64,000 nucleotides of DNA, taken from contig ONHZ01000005.1 of the NCBI GenBank assembly GCA_900317755.1, positions 22,358 through 86,357 on the forward strand. Reading direction: 5' to 3'. The translations under genes and the position numbers were made by a program. Positions 9,006 through 16,542 of this stretch are shown here, piece by piece; positions within the stretch are counted from its first letter, which is position 1; the number at the start of each line of letters is the position of its first letter. The DNA is from an uncultured Lachnospiraceae bacterium (GTDB lineage Bacteria > Bacillota > Clostridia > Lachnospirales > Lachnospiraceae). The notes below the pieces were generated by a model that was given only the letters and a program-made list of their open reading frames with translations, was not told the DNA's origin and ran no database searches.

Positions 9006-10232
9006 ATGACAGACGAAGATAGAGAAATAAGAAAACATTTTCCAATATTCGAGGCGAATCCGTCTCTTCATTATCTCGACAATTCTGCAACGTCGCAGCG
9101 TCCTGTCGAGGTACTCGATGCAGTCACAAAGTTCTATGAGACCGTGAATTCGAACCCGATGAGGGGACTATATGATATCAGTCTCAGGGCTACAGAGCAG
9201 TATGAAGAAGCGAGGACGAAGGTCGCAAATTTCATAAATGCGAAGGATTCTTCTGAAATCGTATTTACGAGAAATGCGACGGAGAGTCTGAATCTGATCG
9301 CTTATTCCTATGGTGAAAATTTCATCAAGGAAGGTGATGAGATCATCGTCTCGATTGCTGAGCATCATTCGAATATGCTTCCCTGGCAGCAGGTCGCAAA
9401 GAAGACCGGTGCAACGCTCAAATATTTCTACTGTGAGAAGGATGGCGAGTTTTCTCTTGAAAAATTCAAGGAGCTTCTGACACCGAATACGAAGCTTGTC
9501 GCCATGACAGAGATGTCAAATCTCTTTGGCAGGAAGAATGATGTCAAGGCTTTTGCTGCAGAGGCGCATAAAGTCGGTGCCGTATTCGTTGCAGATGGTG
9601 CCCAGTCAGCACCTCATATCAAGGTCGATGTTCAGGATTCTGATATTGATTTCTTCGCATTTTCGGGTCACAAGATGTATGCACCGATGGGCATCGGCGT
9701 GCTTTATGCCAAGAAAGACCTTCTTGAAAAGATGCCACCATTTCTTTTCGGCGGCGAGATGATTGAATATGTCACAATCGAGGGCGCGACCTATGCCGAG
9801 GTTCCGCACAAGTTCGAGGCCGGAACCGTGAATGCCGGTGGCGCAGTAGGCCTGTGTGCTGCACTTGACTTCATAAATTCATACGGATTAGATTTCTTAG
9901 AGAAGAGAGAAGAGGAGCTCACGAAGTATGCGGTCGAGAGAATTCTCGAGGTTCCACATGTTACGCTGATTGGTTCTGAAGATTACAGGGAGCATCATGG
10001 AATACTTACATTCAAGATTGACGGCGTCCATCCACATGATGTTGCAGCAATTATGGACAGCGCACACGTCGCAATCCGTGCCGGACACCACTGTGCACAG
10101 CCGCTGCACAAATATTTAGGCGTCATGTCAACATCAAGGATGTCACTTGGCTTCTACAATACCAAGGATGATATTGATGCATTCATTGACTGCCTTAGCT
10201 CGATGCGTTCTGAGATGGGCTATAAAGACTGA
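9006..10232 (+). CDS. sufS: Cysteine desulfurase SufS
   Basis: A 408-residue class V aminotransferase-fold, PLP-dependent enzyme that takes sulfur from L-cysteine. The PLP lysine is in FSGHKMYAP (Lys223) and the persulfide-forming cysteine in RAGHHCAQP (Cys363), in the short group II context typical of SufS. The following sufU is its Zn-dependent sulfurtransferase partner. Start ATG follows AAGGTGATAGT, a reasonable ribosome site. Confidence 0.97.
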   Translation: MTDEDREIRKHFPIFEANPSLHYLDNSATSQRPVEVLDAVTKFYETVNSNPMRGLYDISLRATEQYEEARTKVANFINAKDSSEIVFTRNATESLNLIAYSYGENFIKEGDEIIVSIAEHHSNMLPWQQVAKKTGATLKYFYCEKDGEFSLEKFKELLTPNTKLVAMTEMSNLFGRKNDVKAFAAEAHKVGAVFVADGAQSAPHIKVDVQDSDIDFFAFSGHKMYAPMGIGVLYAKKDLLEKMPPFLFGGEMIEYVTIEGATYAEVPHKFEAGTVNAGGAVGLCAALDFINSYGLDFLEKREEELTKYAVERILEVPHVTLIGSEDYREHHGILTFKIDGVHPHDVAAIMDSAHVAIRAGHHCAQPLHKYLGVMSTSRMSLGFYNTKDDIDAFIDCLSSMRSEMGYKD

Positions 10233-10271
10233 ATATACAAAGCTTGAATAATGAAATAATGTAAACTTGAA

Positions 10272-10313
10272 ATTGGCGTACGGATTAGGTATTATTCTAA
10301 CCGGTACGCCAAT
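10272..10313 (+). other. Intercistronic hairpin between sufS and sufU
   Basis: Arms ATTGGCGTAC (10272-10281) and GTACGCCAAT (10304-10313) pair perfectly; the inner part adds five more pairs with two mismatches. No T-run follows, so it is more likely an mRNA stability or processing element than a terminator. Confidence 0.6.
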
Positions 10314-10341
10314 CATTAAATTATGACAAAGAGAAAAAATC

Positions 10342-10776
10342 ATGGCAAACAATACTTTTTATAACGAAATTCTGACAGAACACAATATGAATCCGACGCA
10401 CAAGCATGAGCTACCGGACGCAAATTTTTCACTTGAAGGCATCAATCCATCATGCGGTGACGACATTGTATTGAATCTTAAGGTCGAAGATGGAAAGATC
10501 GTCGATGGTGCTTTCACTGGTGATGGCTGTGCAATATCACAGGCATCTGCCGACATGATGCTCGACCTCATCATTGGAAAGTCAAAGGAAGAGGCAATGC
10601 ATCTTGCAGACATCTTCCTTCGCATGATCAAGGAAGGCAACATCTCAGACGAAGAGAAGGATGAGCTCGAAGAAGCAGGAATTCTTTCCGATATCGCCCA
10701 TATGCCATCCCGTGTCAAATGCGCCGTCCTCGGCTGGCACACGATGGAGGAAATGCTCGGAGACAAGGCAGAATAA
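10342..10776 (+). CDS. sufU: Zn-dependent sulfurtransferase SufU
   Basis: A 144-residue protein of the IscU-like fold. The three zinc-ligand cysteines are at Cys38 (NPSCGDD), Cys63 (GDGCAIS) and Cys127 (RVKCAVL), with Asp40 nearby. In Gram-positives SufU accepts the persulfide sulfur from SufS and passes it to SufB; it is not itself the scaffold. The GEGCAISxAS region typical of SufU (rather than IscU) is present as GDGCAISQAS. Starts 109 nt after sufS, beyond a hairpin. Confidence 0.95.
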   Translation: MANNTFYNEILTEHNMNPTHKHELPDANFSLEGINPSCGDDIVLNLKVEDGKIVDGAFTGDGCAISQASADMMLDLIIGKSKEEAMHLADIFLRMIKEGNISDEEKDELEEAGILSDIAHMPSRVKCAVLGWHTMEEMLGDKAE

Positions 10777-10779
10777 TAT

Positions 10780-11289
10780 ATGGCAGATAATAAGCGCGGG
10801 AAAAATAGCAATAGTGAGACTCCAGACAATTACGGCTCCGAAGGCATGACCTACGGCGTGATTCTTGGAGTTTTTTTGTTTTTCGCCCTCCTCGTGACGA
10901 AGCATGCATCAGCCGGTGCAGTCCTTCTTGCAATATGTACGATAGGCGGCATGCTGATTGGCATGGCAATCCCAAAGCCTGATAAAGGCAATGAGAAGGT
11001 TGAAAAGGAAGTCGATGCCTACAAAAAACTCGATAAGGAGAGAAATGCATTTTTCCCTGACCGTTCAAAGAAGAGTTACAATCCTGAAGTCAGGAAGCCA
11101 ATGCTTCGCACGGACCTCGCAAATGGCGAGAAAATAGCAGGTTTTTATAATATGGCAACAAACACCTTTGAAGAGAAAATGCTCGTACGCGATGAAAAAG
11201 ACATAAGGAATTTCATGCGAATGTATGGCGTTGCTGATGAAAAGGACATTTGTTTATATAAGGAAAATCAGAAGAAAGAGGTAAAGTAA
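10780..11289 (+). CDS. Small membrane protein of unknown function (169 aa)
   Basis: The N-terminus is polar and Asn/Ser/Gly-rich, followed by two probable membrane segments (about 24-42 and 45-63) and a charged, Lys/Glu-rich cytoplasmic domain of ~100 residues. I do not recognise the family. It begins only 3 nt after sufU and its stop overlaps the next small gene (TAATG), so it is probably transcribed with the suf operon, although a link to Fe-S assembly is not shown. Confidence 0.7.
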   Translation: MADNKRGKNSNSETPDNYGSEGMTYGVILGVFLFFALLVTKHASAGAVLLAICTIGGMLIGMAIPKPDKGNEKVEKEVDAYKKLDKERNAFFPDRSKKSYNPEVRKPMLRTDLANGEKIAGFYNMATNTFEEKMLVRDEKDIRNFMRMYGVADEKDICLYKENQKKEVK

Positions 11290-11465
11290 TGACGAAGGAA
11301 GATGAAAAGAAACTTCTTGAAATGGCTGAGGTTTTTCATATGCCAAAATCTGCAGTCAGAGAGTACATTACTATGCCTTCAAAATTTCCTAAGCTTGCAG
11401 AAAAGTCAAGAGAAAAGAAATATAAGCAGTATGCAGCTATGGGAAAGATAATTTCAAGAAAATAA
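11289..11465 (+). CDS. Small basic protein, 58 aa, unknown
   Basis: ATG overlaps the TAA of the preceding gene (TAATG), which argues for a coupled real gene. The product is Lys-rich (net positive), with no membrane segment and no recognisable motif; the middle part MPKSAVREYITMPSKFPKLA is the least repetitive. Codon use resembles neighbours. Function unknown. Confidence 0.6.
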   Translation: MTKEDEKKLLEMAEVFHMPKSAVREYITMPSKFPKLAEKSREKKYKQYAAMGKIISRK

Positions 11466-11533
11466 AATTTATTGGAAAACATCCGAGAAAGCACATTTTG
11501 CATAGCTTGTCTATAAGAATTTTGGTGAAATAA

Positions 11534-12115
11534 ATGACGGTTGAAATCAAGCACGTAGGAAAATCATATGGTGAGGATGTTGTATTGAGCGACTTTTCAC
11601 TTGACATCAGTTCTGATGATACATTTCTTCTGATGGGACCTGAAGGCTGTGGCAAGACGACACTTTTCAGAATCATCTGCGGTCTTGAGAAACCGGATGA
11701 GGGTGCAGTCACACTACTTGGAGACTACAAATATGACAGGATAAATGTCGGAATGGTCTTTCAGGACGACAGGCTCCTAGAAGATTACTGTGCAATTGAA
11801 AATGTTGCCTGTATGAGCTCAAAGCTTTCAGAAAGAGTAGCTAGAGAAGAACTTTTGAAGCTTCTTCCAGAGTCAGCGCTTTACGTGCCAGTCAAAGAAT
11901 TGACAGAAGTAGAAAGAAAGGTTGTAGAAATCATCAGGGCATCAATTATTCCATCTGACCTCTTACTTTTAGATGATCCATTTCATGGAATGAACGAAGA
12001 ACAGATTCATACTGCATTTTCATATATCAAGAATAAAGCCGGACATAAGGGAATTCTAATCGCACAGCGGACCGAATTCGGACTCGAGCGCCTGAGAAAG
12101 GTGCGAATGGGATAA
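11534..12115 (+). CDS. Orphan ABC transporter ATP-binding protein, degenerate
   Basis: A 193-residue single ABC cassette resembling the short NitT/TauT-type ATPases. Walker A GPEGCGKTT (about 35-43), Q-loop VFQDD and Walker B DLLLLDDPF are present. The signature LSGGQ is replaced by LTEVE, and the switch His is not evident (LIAQRTEFG). The second acidic residue after Walker B is Asp instead of Glu. No permease or binding-protein gene is adjacent. The protein is ~50 residues shorter than typical. It may have lost transport function or act as a regulatory ATPase; this is inference. Confidence 0.75.
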   Translation: MTVEIKHVGKSYGEDVVLSDFSLDISSDDTFLLMGPEGCGKTTLFRIICGLEKPDEGAVTLLGDYKYDRINVGMVFQDDRLLEDYCAIENVACMSSKLSERVAREELLKLLPESALYVPVKELTEVERKVVEIIRASIIPSDLLLLDDPFHGMNEEQIHTAFSYIKNKAGHKGILIAQRTEFGLERLRKVRMG

Positions 12116-12123
12116 TAGAAAAA

Positions 12124-12162
12124 TGCAGGAGAGTGGGCGTAACCTTCCCCTATATTGATACT
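12124..12162. repeat. Tandem repeat unit 1 next to tRNA-Leu
   Basis: A 39-bp core starting TGCAGGAGAGTGGGCG and ending TATATTGATACT. The identical core recurs at 12195-12233 (71-bp period). Its first nine bases equal the 3' end of the tRNA gene at 12265-12273. Confidence 0.85.
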
Positions 12163-12194
12163 CTTTGTGTGAATTGGAAAAGAAAATAAGAAAG

Positions 12195-12233
12195 TGCAGG
12201 AGAGTGGGCGTAACCTTCCCCTATATTGATACT
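12195..12233. repeat. Tandem repeat unit 2 next to tRNA-Leu
   Basis: Identical 39-bp copy of the core at 12124-12162; the spacer after it is diverged and A-rich. The next period (70 bp) begins exactly at the tRNA 3' end. Confidence 0.85.
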
Positions 12234-12264
12234 TTTTATGTAAATTTAAAAGAGAAAAAGGAAA

Positions 12265-12348
12265 TGCAGGAGATGGGACTTGAACCCACACAGTATTGCT
12301 ACTACAGGCACCTGAAGCCTGCGCGTCTGCCAATTCCGCCACTCCTGC
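12265..12348 (-). tRNA. tRNA-Leu(CAG)
   Basis: Read on the minus strand: 5' acceptor GCAGGAG, D-arm GCGGAATTGGCAGACGC, anticodon stem-loop CAGGC-TTCAGGT-GCCTG (anticodon CAG), a long variable arm as expected for a class II Leu tRNA, T-arm GTGGG-TTCAAGT-CCCAT, 3' acceptor CTCCTGC and discriminator A. The CCA end is not encoded. A good promoter lies upstream at 12377-12405 (minus strand). Confidence 0.97.
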
Positions 12349-12376
12349 AAGTATTGGCTTTTGAAACCACTTTGCT

Positions 12377-12405
12377 ATTTTATTAGTTTTTGTAAGTTTA
12401 GTCAA
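12377..12405 (-). promoter_or_regulatory. Promoter of tRNA-Leu
   Basis: Minus strand: -35 TTGACT (12400-12405), 17-nt spacer, -10 TAAAAT (12377-12382), ~28 bp upstream of the tRNA 5' end. Confidence 0.75.
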
Positions 12406-12415
12406 CTATTTTTCA

Positions 12416-12444
12416 TTGAATATTTGTAAGTAAAAGTATAAAAT
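12416..12444 (+). promoter_or_regulatory. Promoter of the DUF308 gene
   Basis: -35 TTGAAT (12416-12421), 17-nt spacer, -10 TAAAAT (12439-12444). It is divergent from the tRNA promoter. Confidence 0.55.
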
Positions 12445-12517
12445 AATTTTTATATCTGCCGGTTTGTTAGAAATCTACGGCACGGCATATTATTTTTCGT
12501 GTGGACGGAGGATTATT

Positions 12518-13084
12518 ATGTTTGAGAAGTTAAAGAATCTTCGTGTAAATGTCACTGGGGGCGCAGTTCTCTGCATTATACTTGGAATTTTCTGCATTGT
12601 GAATCCTGGTGGATTCGTAATGACAATAACCAAGATTATAGGAGTCATTTTTATTATTGCAGGTATTGCGGCTTTTCTTGTTGGTATCATCGGTGAAGAT
12701 AAGAACCTTATTGAGATTATTTTGGGCGTGGTTCTTATTATCGTAGGCGCCTTTATTCTTAAGCATCAATATGCGGCAGCATCATTTTTCCCAGTACTCG
12801 CTGGCATTATTCTTATCGTTAGTGCCATAGAAGATTTTTCTATGACTTCTGCAGGAAGAATTGCTGCAGCGCCATTCTGGCAGGGTATATTGATAAGCGG
12901 CATAGTAAAGCTGGTTCTGGGCATTTTTTCATTGATTACGCCATTTAAAGTGGCTGCAGTTTCTACAGCAGTTCTTGGTATCTTCCTGTTATTAGACGGT
13001 ATTTCATCTGTATTTTTAGTTGCAAAGGTAGACAAAGCTGAGGGCGTTTTTGATTCTACAATCACAAGCGAGAAAAATCTGTAA
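12518..13084 (+). CDS. DUF308 (HdeD-like) membrane protein
   Basis: A 188-residue, almost wholly hydrophobic protein with about six membrane segments and the repeated GIFxIxxPxxxxxTI pattern of the DUF308/HdeD family (for example ILGIFCIVNPGGFVMTITKI and a second half LGIFSLITPFKVAAVSTAVL), i.e. an internal duplication. The frame is open from 12464, but the ATG at 12518 follows GGAGG at good spacing and gives the usual N-terminus. Function of the family in Gram-positives is not established; E. coli HdeD is linked to acid stress. Confidence 0.8.
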   Translation: MFEKLKNLRVNVTGGAVLCIILGIFCIVNPGGFVMTITKIIGVIFIIAGIAAFLVGIIGEDKNLIEIILGVVLIIVGAFILKHQYAAASFFPVLAGIILIVSAIEDFSMTSAGRIAAAPFWQGILISGIVKLVLGIFSLITPFKVAAVSTAVLGIFLLLDGISSVFLVAKVDKAEGVFDSTITSEKNL

Positions 13085-13149
13085 TAATTAGTTCAGACTT
13101 GTAGCAGGTTTTGAGAATTTAATTTGCAGATATTTTGGGAGATTAATAT

Positions 13150-13383
13150 TTGCGCAGGATGGAATTTAAAATGGAGCGCACCGGTTTACTCAAGGTCGGA
13201 GATGTTCTGAATGTTACTGAAAATAAAGTTGCAAGATCGTATTACTATACGCTTGGAAATTCTTTTGCAATGAGTGGAAATTACCGTTCGACAGAACGGC
13301 TTAAGTCCACAGAGGGCAAGGTCGTTGATGTCATCGAAAATGACCGCGGCTATTATGTAACAGTCGAATTTGACGAGGACTGA
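13150..13383 (+). CDS. Small protein of unknown function (77 aa)
   Basis: A short, probably beta-rich soluble protein ending TVEFDED. I chose the TTG at 13150 because GGGAG lies 8 nt before it; in-frame ATGs at 13159 and 13171 are alternatives without a well-placed ribosome site. No family is recognised. It stands between the DUF308 and TetR genes, all on the plus strand. Confidence 0.55.
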   Translation: MRRMEFKMERTGLLKVGDVLNVTENKVARSYYYTLGNSFAMSGNYRSTERLKSTEGKVVDVIENDRGYYVTVEFDED

Positions 13384-13452
13384 ATGCATTGCATCAATAA
13401 TATGACTATTTTGAATCCTTTATCATAAATTTAATTTTTTGGTTTATTAATT

Positions 13453-14019
13453 ATGACAGCAAATGGTACAAATGCAATAGATATACTTCTTTCGGAGAGC
13501 TTCAAGGAGATCGCTTCTACTCGTCCGATCGAGAAGATTACCATAAAGGAAATCACAGATAAGGCAGGTGTCATCAGGCCTACCTTCTACAACCATTTTC
13601 AGGATAAATACGAACTTCTTGAATGGATCGTAAAGAAAGAATTGATTGAGCCTATGCTTGACAAATTTAATGACGGTCTTTCACGAGAGGGTGTATTGTT
13701 AGCTTTTAATCAAATTGAAAAGGACAGGGCATTTTATAGAAATGCTGCAAAGCTCACAGGTCAGAATTCTTTCCGCGACATTATTACTGAAGACATAAAG
13801 GAGCTTCTCATACCTTTTATTAATCCCAGTAAGCTAAAAAAGGAGCTTCCATACAAGTGGATTACTCCGAATCTCATTGGATTATTCTTTTCAGAATCTA
13901 TTGCGGAGTGCATTATTTCCTGGATCCAGAGCGGCATGAAGATTGAACCTGATGAACTTATTGATACATTTATTTATATGATTTCACATTCAGTTCTCGA
14001 TTTTTGTAGTTCTCAGTGA
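13453..14019 (+). CDS. TetR/AcrR family transcriptional regulator
   Basis: A 188-residue protein. The N-terminal HTH is typical of TetR (KITIKEITDKAGVIRPTFYN followed by HFQDKYELLEWI, about residues 23-60). The C-terminal ligand/dimer domain is helical and resembles the DhaS-like branch of TetR proteins. Probably regulates a neighbouring gene; the next gene downstream encodes a membrane protein, which is a plausible target but not proven. No ribosome site is obvious before the ATG. Confidence 0.85.
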   Translation: MTANGTNAIDILLSESFKEIASTRPIEKITIKEITDKAGVIRPTFYNHFQDKYELLEWIVKKELIEPMLDKFNDGLSREGVLLAFNQIEKDRAFYRNAAKLTGQNSFRDIITEDIKELLIPFINPSKLKKELPYKWITPNLIGLFFSESIAECIISWIQSGMKIEPDELIDTFIYMISHSVLDFCSSQ

Positions 14020-14086
14020 TGCAAAATATACATAGCACTTTTTTTGAATATTAATATTTGTTTTTTGAATGATTATTATATCTTTG

Positions 14087-14116
14087 TTGTATAAATAGAT
14101 ATTTTTTGCGTATTAT
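14087..14116 (+). promoter_or_regulatory. Possible promoter of the MntP-like gene
   Basis: -35 TTGTAT (14087-14092), 18-nt spacer, -10 TATTAT (14111-14116), in a very AT-rich spacer downstream of the TetR gene. Confidence 0.35.
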
Positions 14117-14165
14117 TAATCTTTCATAATCATGCAAATTATTTCCGGGGAGGAAAGAGGAAAAT

Positions 14166-14750
14166 ATGAACTGGTTGGAATGTATTCTTATCGTGGCGGG
14201 AATCAGCCTTGATCTTTTTGCTACTATGGAGATAGAGGGCGCAAAGCTTGGTGAGATAAAGAAATCTACACTGCTCATTACGAGCGGGCTTGTTACGCTT
14301 TTACAGCTTGGTTTCTTTTTCGGCGGTTATGCCATCTGTTATAATGTGTCACAGAACGCTGTTTTTAAGAATTCCACATGGCTTGGTCAGATTATCGCAT
14401 TCGTTATTTTCATACTCCTTGCGGTAAGGCTTCTGATTAAGGCTGTAAAGCAGGAATTTGTGGATGAGAAGAGATGCGAGATTACCAGATCTACCTATGT
14501 CAGGATTATTTTTGTGACATCTATCTATGCTATTTTTGCAGGCTGTGCAGCAGGTTTTCTTTCTGCAAATGTATGGATTCTTCTCACCGCAATTATTGTA
14601 TGTTCTTTTCTTGTTGTGCTGTCAGGCCTTTATACTGGATACTTGATGGGCTTTAAGGGAAAGACAATATTTTATTCCTTCGGATCAGCAGTACTTTTTA
14701 TGTCAGCAGTATTCCAGATTCTGAAGATGTGTGGGGTTGTGAAAGCTTGA
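14166..14750 (+). CDS. Six-TM membrane protein, possibly MntP-like
   Basis: A 194-residue protein with about six hydrophobic helices. The start (GISLDLFATMEIEGAKLGEI) has the N-terminal layout of MntP/DUF204 putative Mn efflux pumps, in which an acidic residue sits in helix 1; similarity beyond topology is weak. Shine-Dalgarno GGGGAGG is strong. Position after a TetR gene would fit a regulated exporter. Treat the MntP link as tentative. Confidence 0.55.
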   Translation: MNWLECILIVAGISLDLFATMEIEGAKLGEIKKSTLLITSGLVTLLQLGFFFGGYAICYNVSQNAVFKNSTWLGQIIAFVIFILLAVRLLIKAVKQEFVDEKRCEITRSTYVRIIFVTSIYAIFAGCAAGFLSANVWILLTAIIVCSFLVVLSGLYTGYLMGFKGKTIFYSFGSAVLFMSAVFQILKMCGVVKA

Positions 14751-14804
14751 CATTGCTTTGAGGTGCCTTGATGAGTCTGGCAGATAGAAAGGCATGTATT
14801 GGTT

Positions 14805-15449
14805 ATGAGAGTTTCGAAAAAGACTACTGAGATCATTTCATATTTGAGCGAAAGATACGGCACCGATTTAAGGTGCTTTCTTCATTTTAATAAGGAAAAG
14901 CCTTATGAGCTTCTATTTGCAACCATTCTTTCTGCACAGTGTACTGATGAGAGAGTGAACATTGTAACGGAGCAGCTTTTCAAAAAATATGAGACGCTTG
15001 AAGCCTTCGCTAATGCATCGCTCTCAGAAATGGAAAATGACATCAGGTCAACTGGTTTCTATCACAACAAGGCAAAGAATATCATTGCCTGCGCAAGAGA
15101 GCTTATCGAGAAATACGATGGGGAGGTTCCGTCTGATATTGATGAGCTTACAAAACTTCCGGGTGTTGGACGGAAGACTGCAAATGTCATCAGAGGAAAT
15201 ATTTATGAAATTCCAAGCATTGTCGTCGATACGCATGTGAAGAGAATTTCAAATAGGCTCTCTTATACCGATTCTGACGATCCTGTGAAGGTGGAACAGG
15301 ATCTTGAGAAGTCTCTTCCAAAGGATGAATGGATCCTATGGAACCTTCAGATCATCAGCTTTGGACGTGAAATCTGCACTGCACGTTCACCGAAATGCGA
15401 GCTTTGCGGCATAAAAAAATATTGCCGTTATTCTGAAAAAAATCATTGA
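14805..15449 (+). CDS. nth: Endonuclease III
   Basis: A DNA glycosylase/AP lyase of base-excision repair, ~214 residues. The helix-hairpin-helix LPGVGRKTANVI contains the catalytic Lys, followed by the catalytic Asp in VVDTHVKRISNRL. The C-terminal [4Fe-4S] loop has the C-x6-C-x2-C-x5-C spacing (CTARSPKCELCGIKKYC). A TTG at 14799 is an alternative start closer to AAAGG (6 nt rather than 12). The stop codon overlaps the -35 of the rpsT promoter. Confidence 0.95.
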   Translation: MRVSKKTTEIISYLSERYGTDLRCFLHFNKEKPYELLFATILSAQCTDERVNIVTEQLFKKYETLEAFANASLSEMENDIRSTGFYHNKAKNIIACARELIEKYDGEVPSDIDELTKLPGVGRKTANVIRGNIYEIPSIVVDTHVKRISNRLSYTDSDDPVKVEQDLEKSLPKDEWILWNLQIISFGREICTARSPKCELCGIKKYCRYSEKNH

Positions 15450-15474
15450 CATTTCTCACCCATGAGAGTATTAT
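15446..15474 (+). promoter_or_regulatory. Promoter of rpsT
   Basis: -35 TTGACA (15446-15451), 17-nt spacer, -10 TATTAT (15469-15474). A ~98-nt leader follows, with a hairpin TTGATACCGTGTCAA nested between GCAAGG and CCTTTGC, which might serve ribosomal protein autoregulation. Confidence 0.8.
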
Positions 15475-15578
15475 GTCACAGTATGTTTTTAGGTCTTGCA
15501 AGGTTGATACCGTGTCAATGTCGCCTTTGCGGGTTTAAATATATTAAATATTAGGTTTCCATTCTGGAGGTATTGAAA

Positions 15579-15842
15579 GTGGCAAATATTAAATCTGCTA
15601 AGAAGAGAGTTATTACAAACGAGAAGAAGGCTGAGAGAAATCAGGCCGTTAAGTCTCAGGTTAAGACTTATATGAAGAAGGTTGATGCTGCAGTTGCTGA
15701 AGGCGACAAGGAGAAGGCTTCCGAAGTTCTTAAGGATGCTACAAGAGTTGTTGAGAAGGCAGCTACAAAGGGCGTTATCAAGAAGAACAATGCTTCAAAC
15801 AAGGTTTCAAAGATGGCCAAGAGAGTTAATTCAATCGGCTGA
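15579..15842 (+). CDS. rpsT: 30S ribosomal protein S20
   Basis: An 87-residue S20 starting MANIKSAKKRV. The start is the GTG at 15579, 8 nt after GGAGG; an in-frame TTG six bases earlier is too close to the ribosome site and would add two residues absent from the family. Binds 16S rRNA in early 30S assembly. Single-gene unit with its own promoter and terminator. Confidence 0.97.
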   Translation: MANIKSAKKRVITNEKKAERNQAVKSQVKTYMKKVDAAVAEGDKEKASEVLKDATRVVEKAATKGVIKKNNASNKVSKMAKRVNSIG

Positions 15843-15867
15843 TTCGCTTGAAAATCATAAGAATATT

Positions 15868-15900
15868 AATGGACTGTGCATGATGCACAGTCCATTTTTT
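15868..15900 (+). terminator. Rho-independent terminator of rpsT
   Basis: A perfect 13-bp stem (AATGGACTGTGCA / TGCACAGTCCATT) with a TGA loop and a run of six T. Confidence 0.95.
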
Positions 15901-15981
15901 ATCGATTAATATTATTACCTCTATTAACTAGCAATTGCAAAAACGCCCGTTAATGGAACTTATTTTACAATTGTGTATTGA

Positions 15982-16299
15982 TCAATCATTATTCATCTTG
16001 TCAATTTTGTCCTGGATTTCATCAAAGCGCTTCTGCACGCGCTCATATTCTTCATCATCTTGGATGTTATCAAGGTATGGACTGCCATCCTCATCCTCAA
16101 AATATCGATAAATATAAACATCGCTTTCTGTCAGAGGAATGTCATTGTCATCGACAGGCAGAAGGACAATATAGTTCTGCTTTCCAATGTCAAAAATAGT
16201 GAGAATCTCGCAGTCCATGGTGCTGCCATCGTCTAAATCGATTGTCACCATTACATCTGTATCTTTGTCATCAACTGGAAAAATGTCTGTTTTACTCAT
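15982..16299 (-). CDS. DUF1292 family protein
   Basis: A 105-residue acidic protein on the minus strand with the beta-rich core of DUF1292 (TIDLDDGSTMDCEILTIFDI, NYIVLLP, VYIYRYFEDEDG) and a helical tail. The frame is open 54 nt further upstream, but the ATG at 16299 follows AGGGGA and begins the family. DUF1292 proteins are common in Firmicutes; function unknown. It is transcribed divergently from the GH13-like gene. Confidence 0.85.
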   Translation of the reverse strand: MSKTDIFPVDDKDTDVMVTIDLDDGSTMDCEILTIFDIGKQNYIVLLPVDDNDIPLTESDVYIYRYFEDEDGSPYLDNIQDDEEYERVQKRFDEIQDKIDKMNND

Positions 16300-16321
16300 A
16301 AAATCCCCTAAAAGTAAGCAT

Positions 16322-16357
16322 TTGCAGAATAATTCTGCAAGAATAAAAAACAATCAA
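16322..16357 (-). promoter_or_regulatory. Candidate promoter with palindrome before DUF1292 gene
   Basis: Minus strand: -35 TTGATT (16352-16357), 17-nt spacer, -10 AATTAT (16329-16334). The -10 sits in the centre of a 19-bp perfect palindrome with arms TTGCAGAAT/ATTCTGCAA (16322-16340), a possible repressor site. Promoter matches are only moderate. Confidence 0.4.
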
Positions 16358-16374
16358 TTGTGCTTCGAAAACCT

Positions 16375-16403
16375 TTGACCATGACACATATAAATGATAA
16401 AAT
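16375..16403 (+). promoter_or_regulatory. Promoter of the GH13-like gene
   Basis: -35 TTGACC (16375-16380), 17-nt spacer, -10 TAAAAT (16398-16403). It would give a leader of ~133 nt before the ATG at 16543. Confidence 0.7.
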
Positions 16404-16542
16404 ATCGTTTGCATTAATAAAAGGTTTATGCACACTAAAATAACACTCGGGATATGAGATTTCAAGGTTATCATCAAAGTTATTAAATTTTGATGTCGAT
16501 GTATTATTACTAAGTACCTTTTCAAAGGAGCAAAATTTACTT

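Noticed and set aside
12124..12233. CRISPR array
   Set aside because: Only two repeats, spacers are similar A-rich sequence and not unique, and no cas genes are present.
12007..12405. Minus-strand open frame of 132 codons (contains VAELADAQASGA)
   Set aside because: It is the translation of the tRNA-Leu gene and its flanking repeats, a well-known artefact.
15900..15981. Terminator for the minus-strand DUF1292 gene
   Set aside because: No stem followed by T (on the minus strand) could be found in this stretch, though the rpsT terminator stem may work in both directions.
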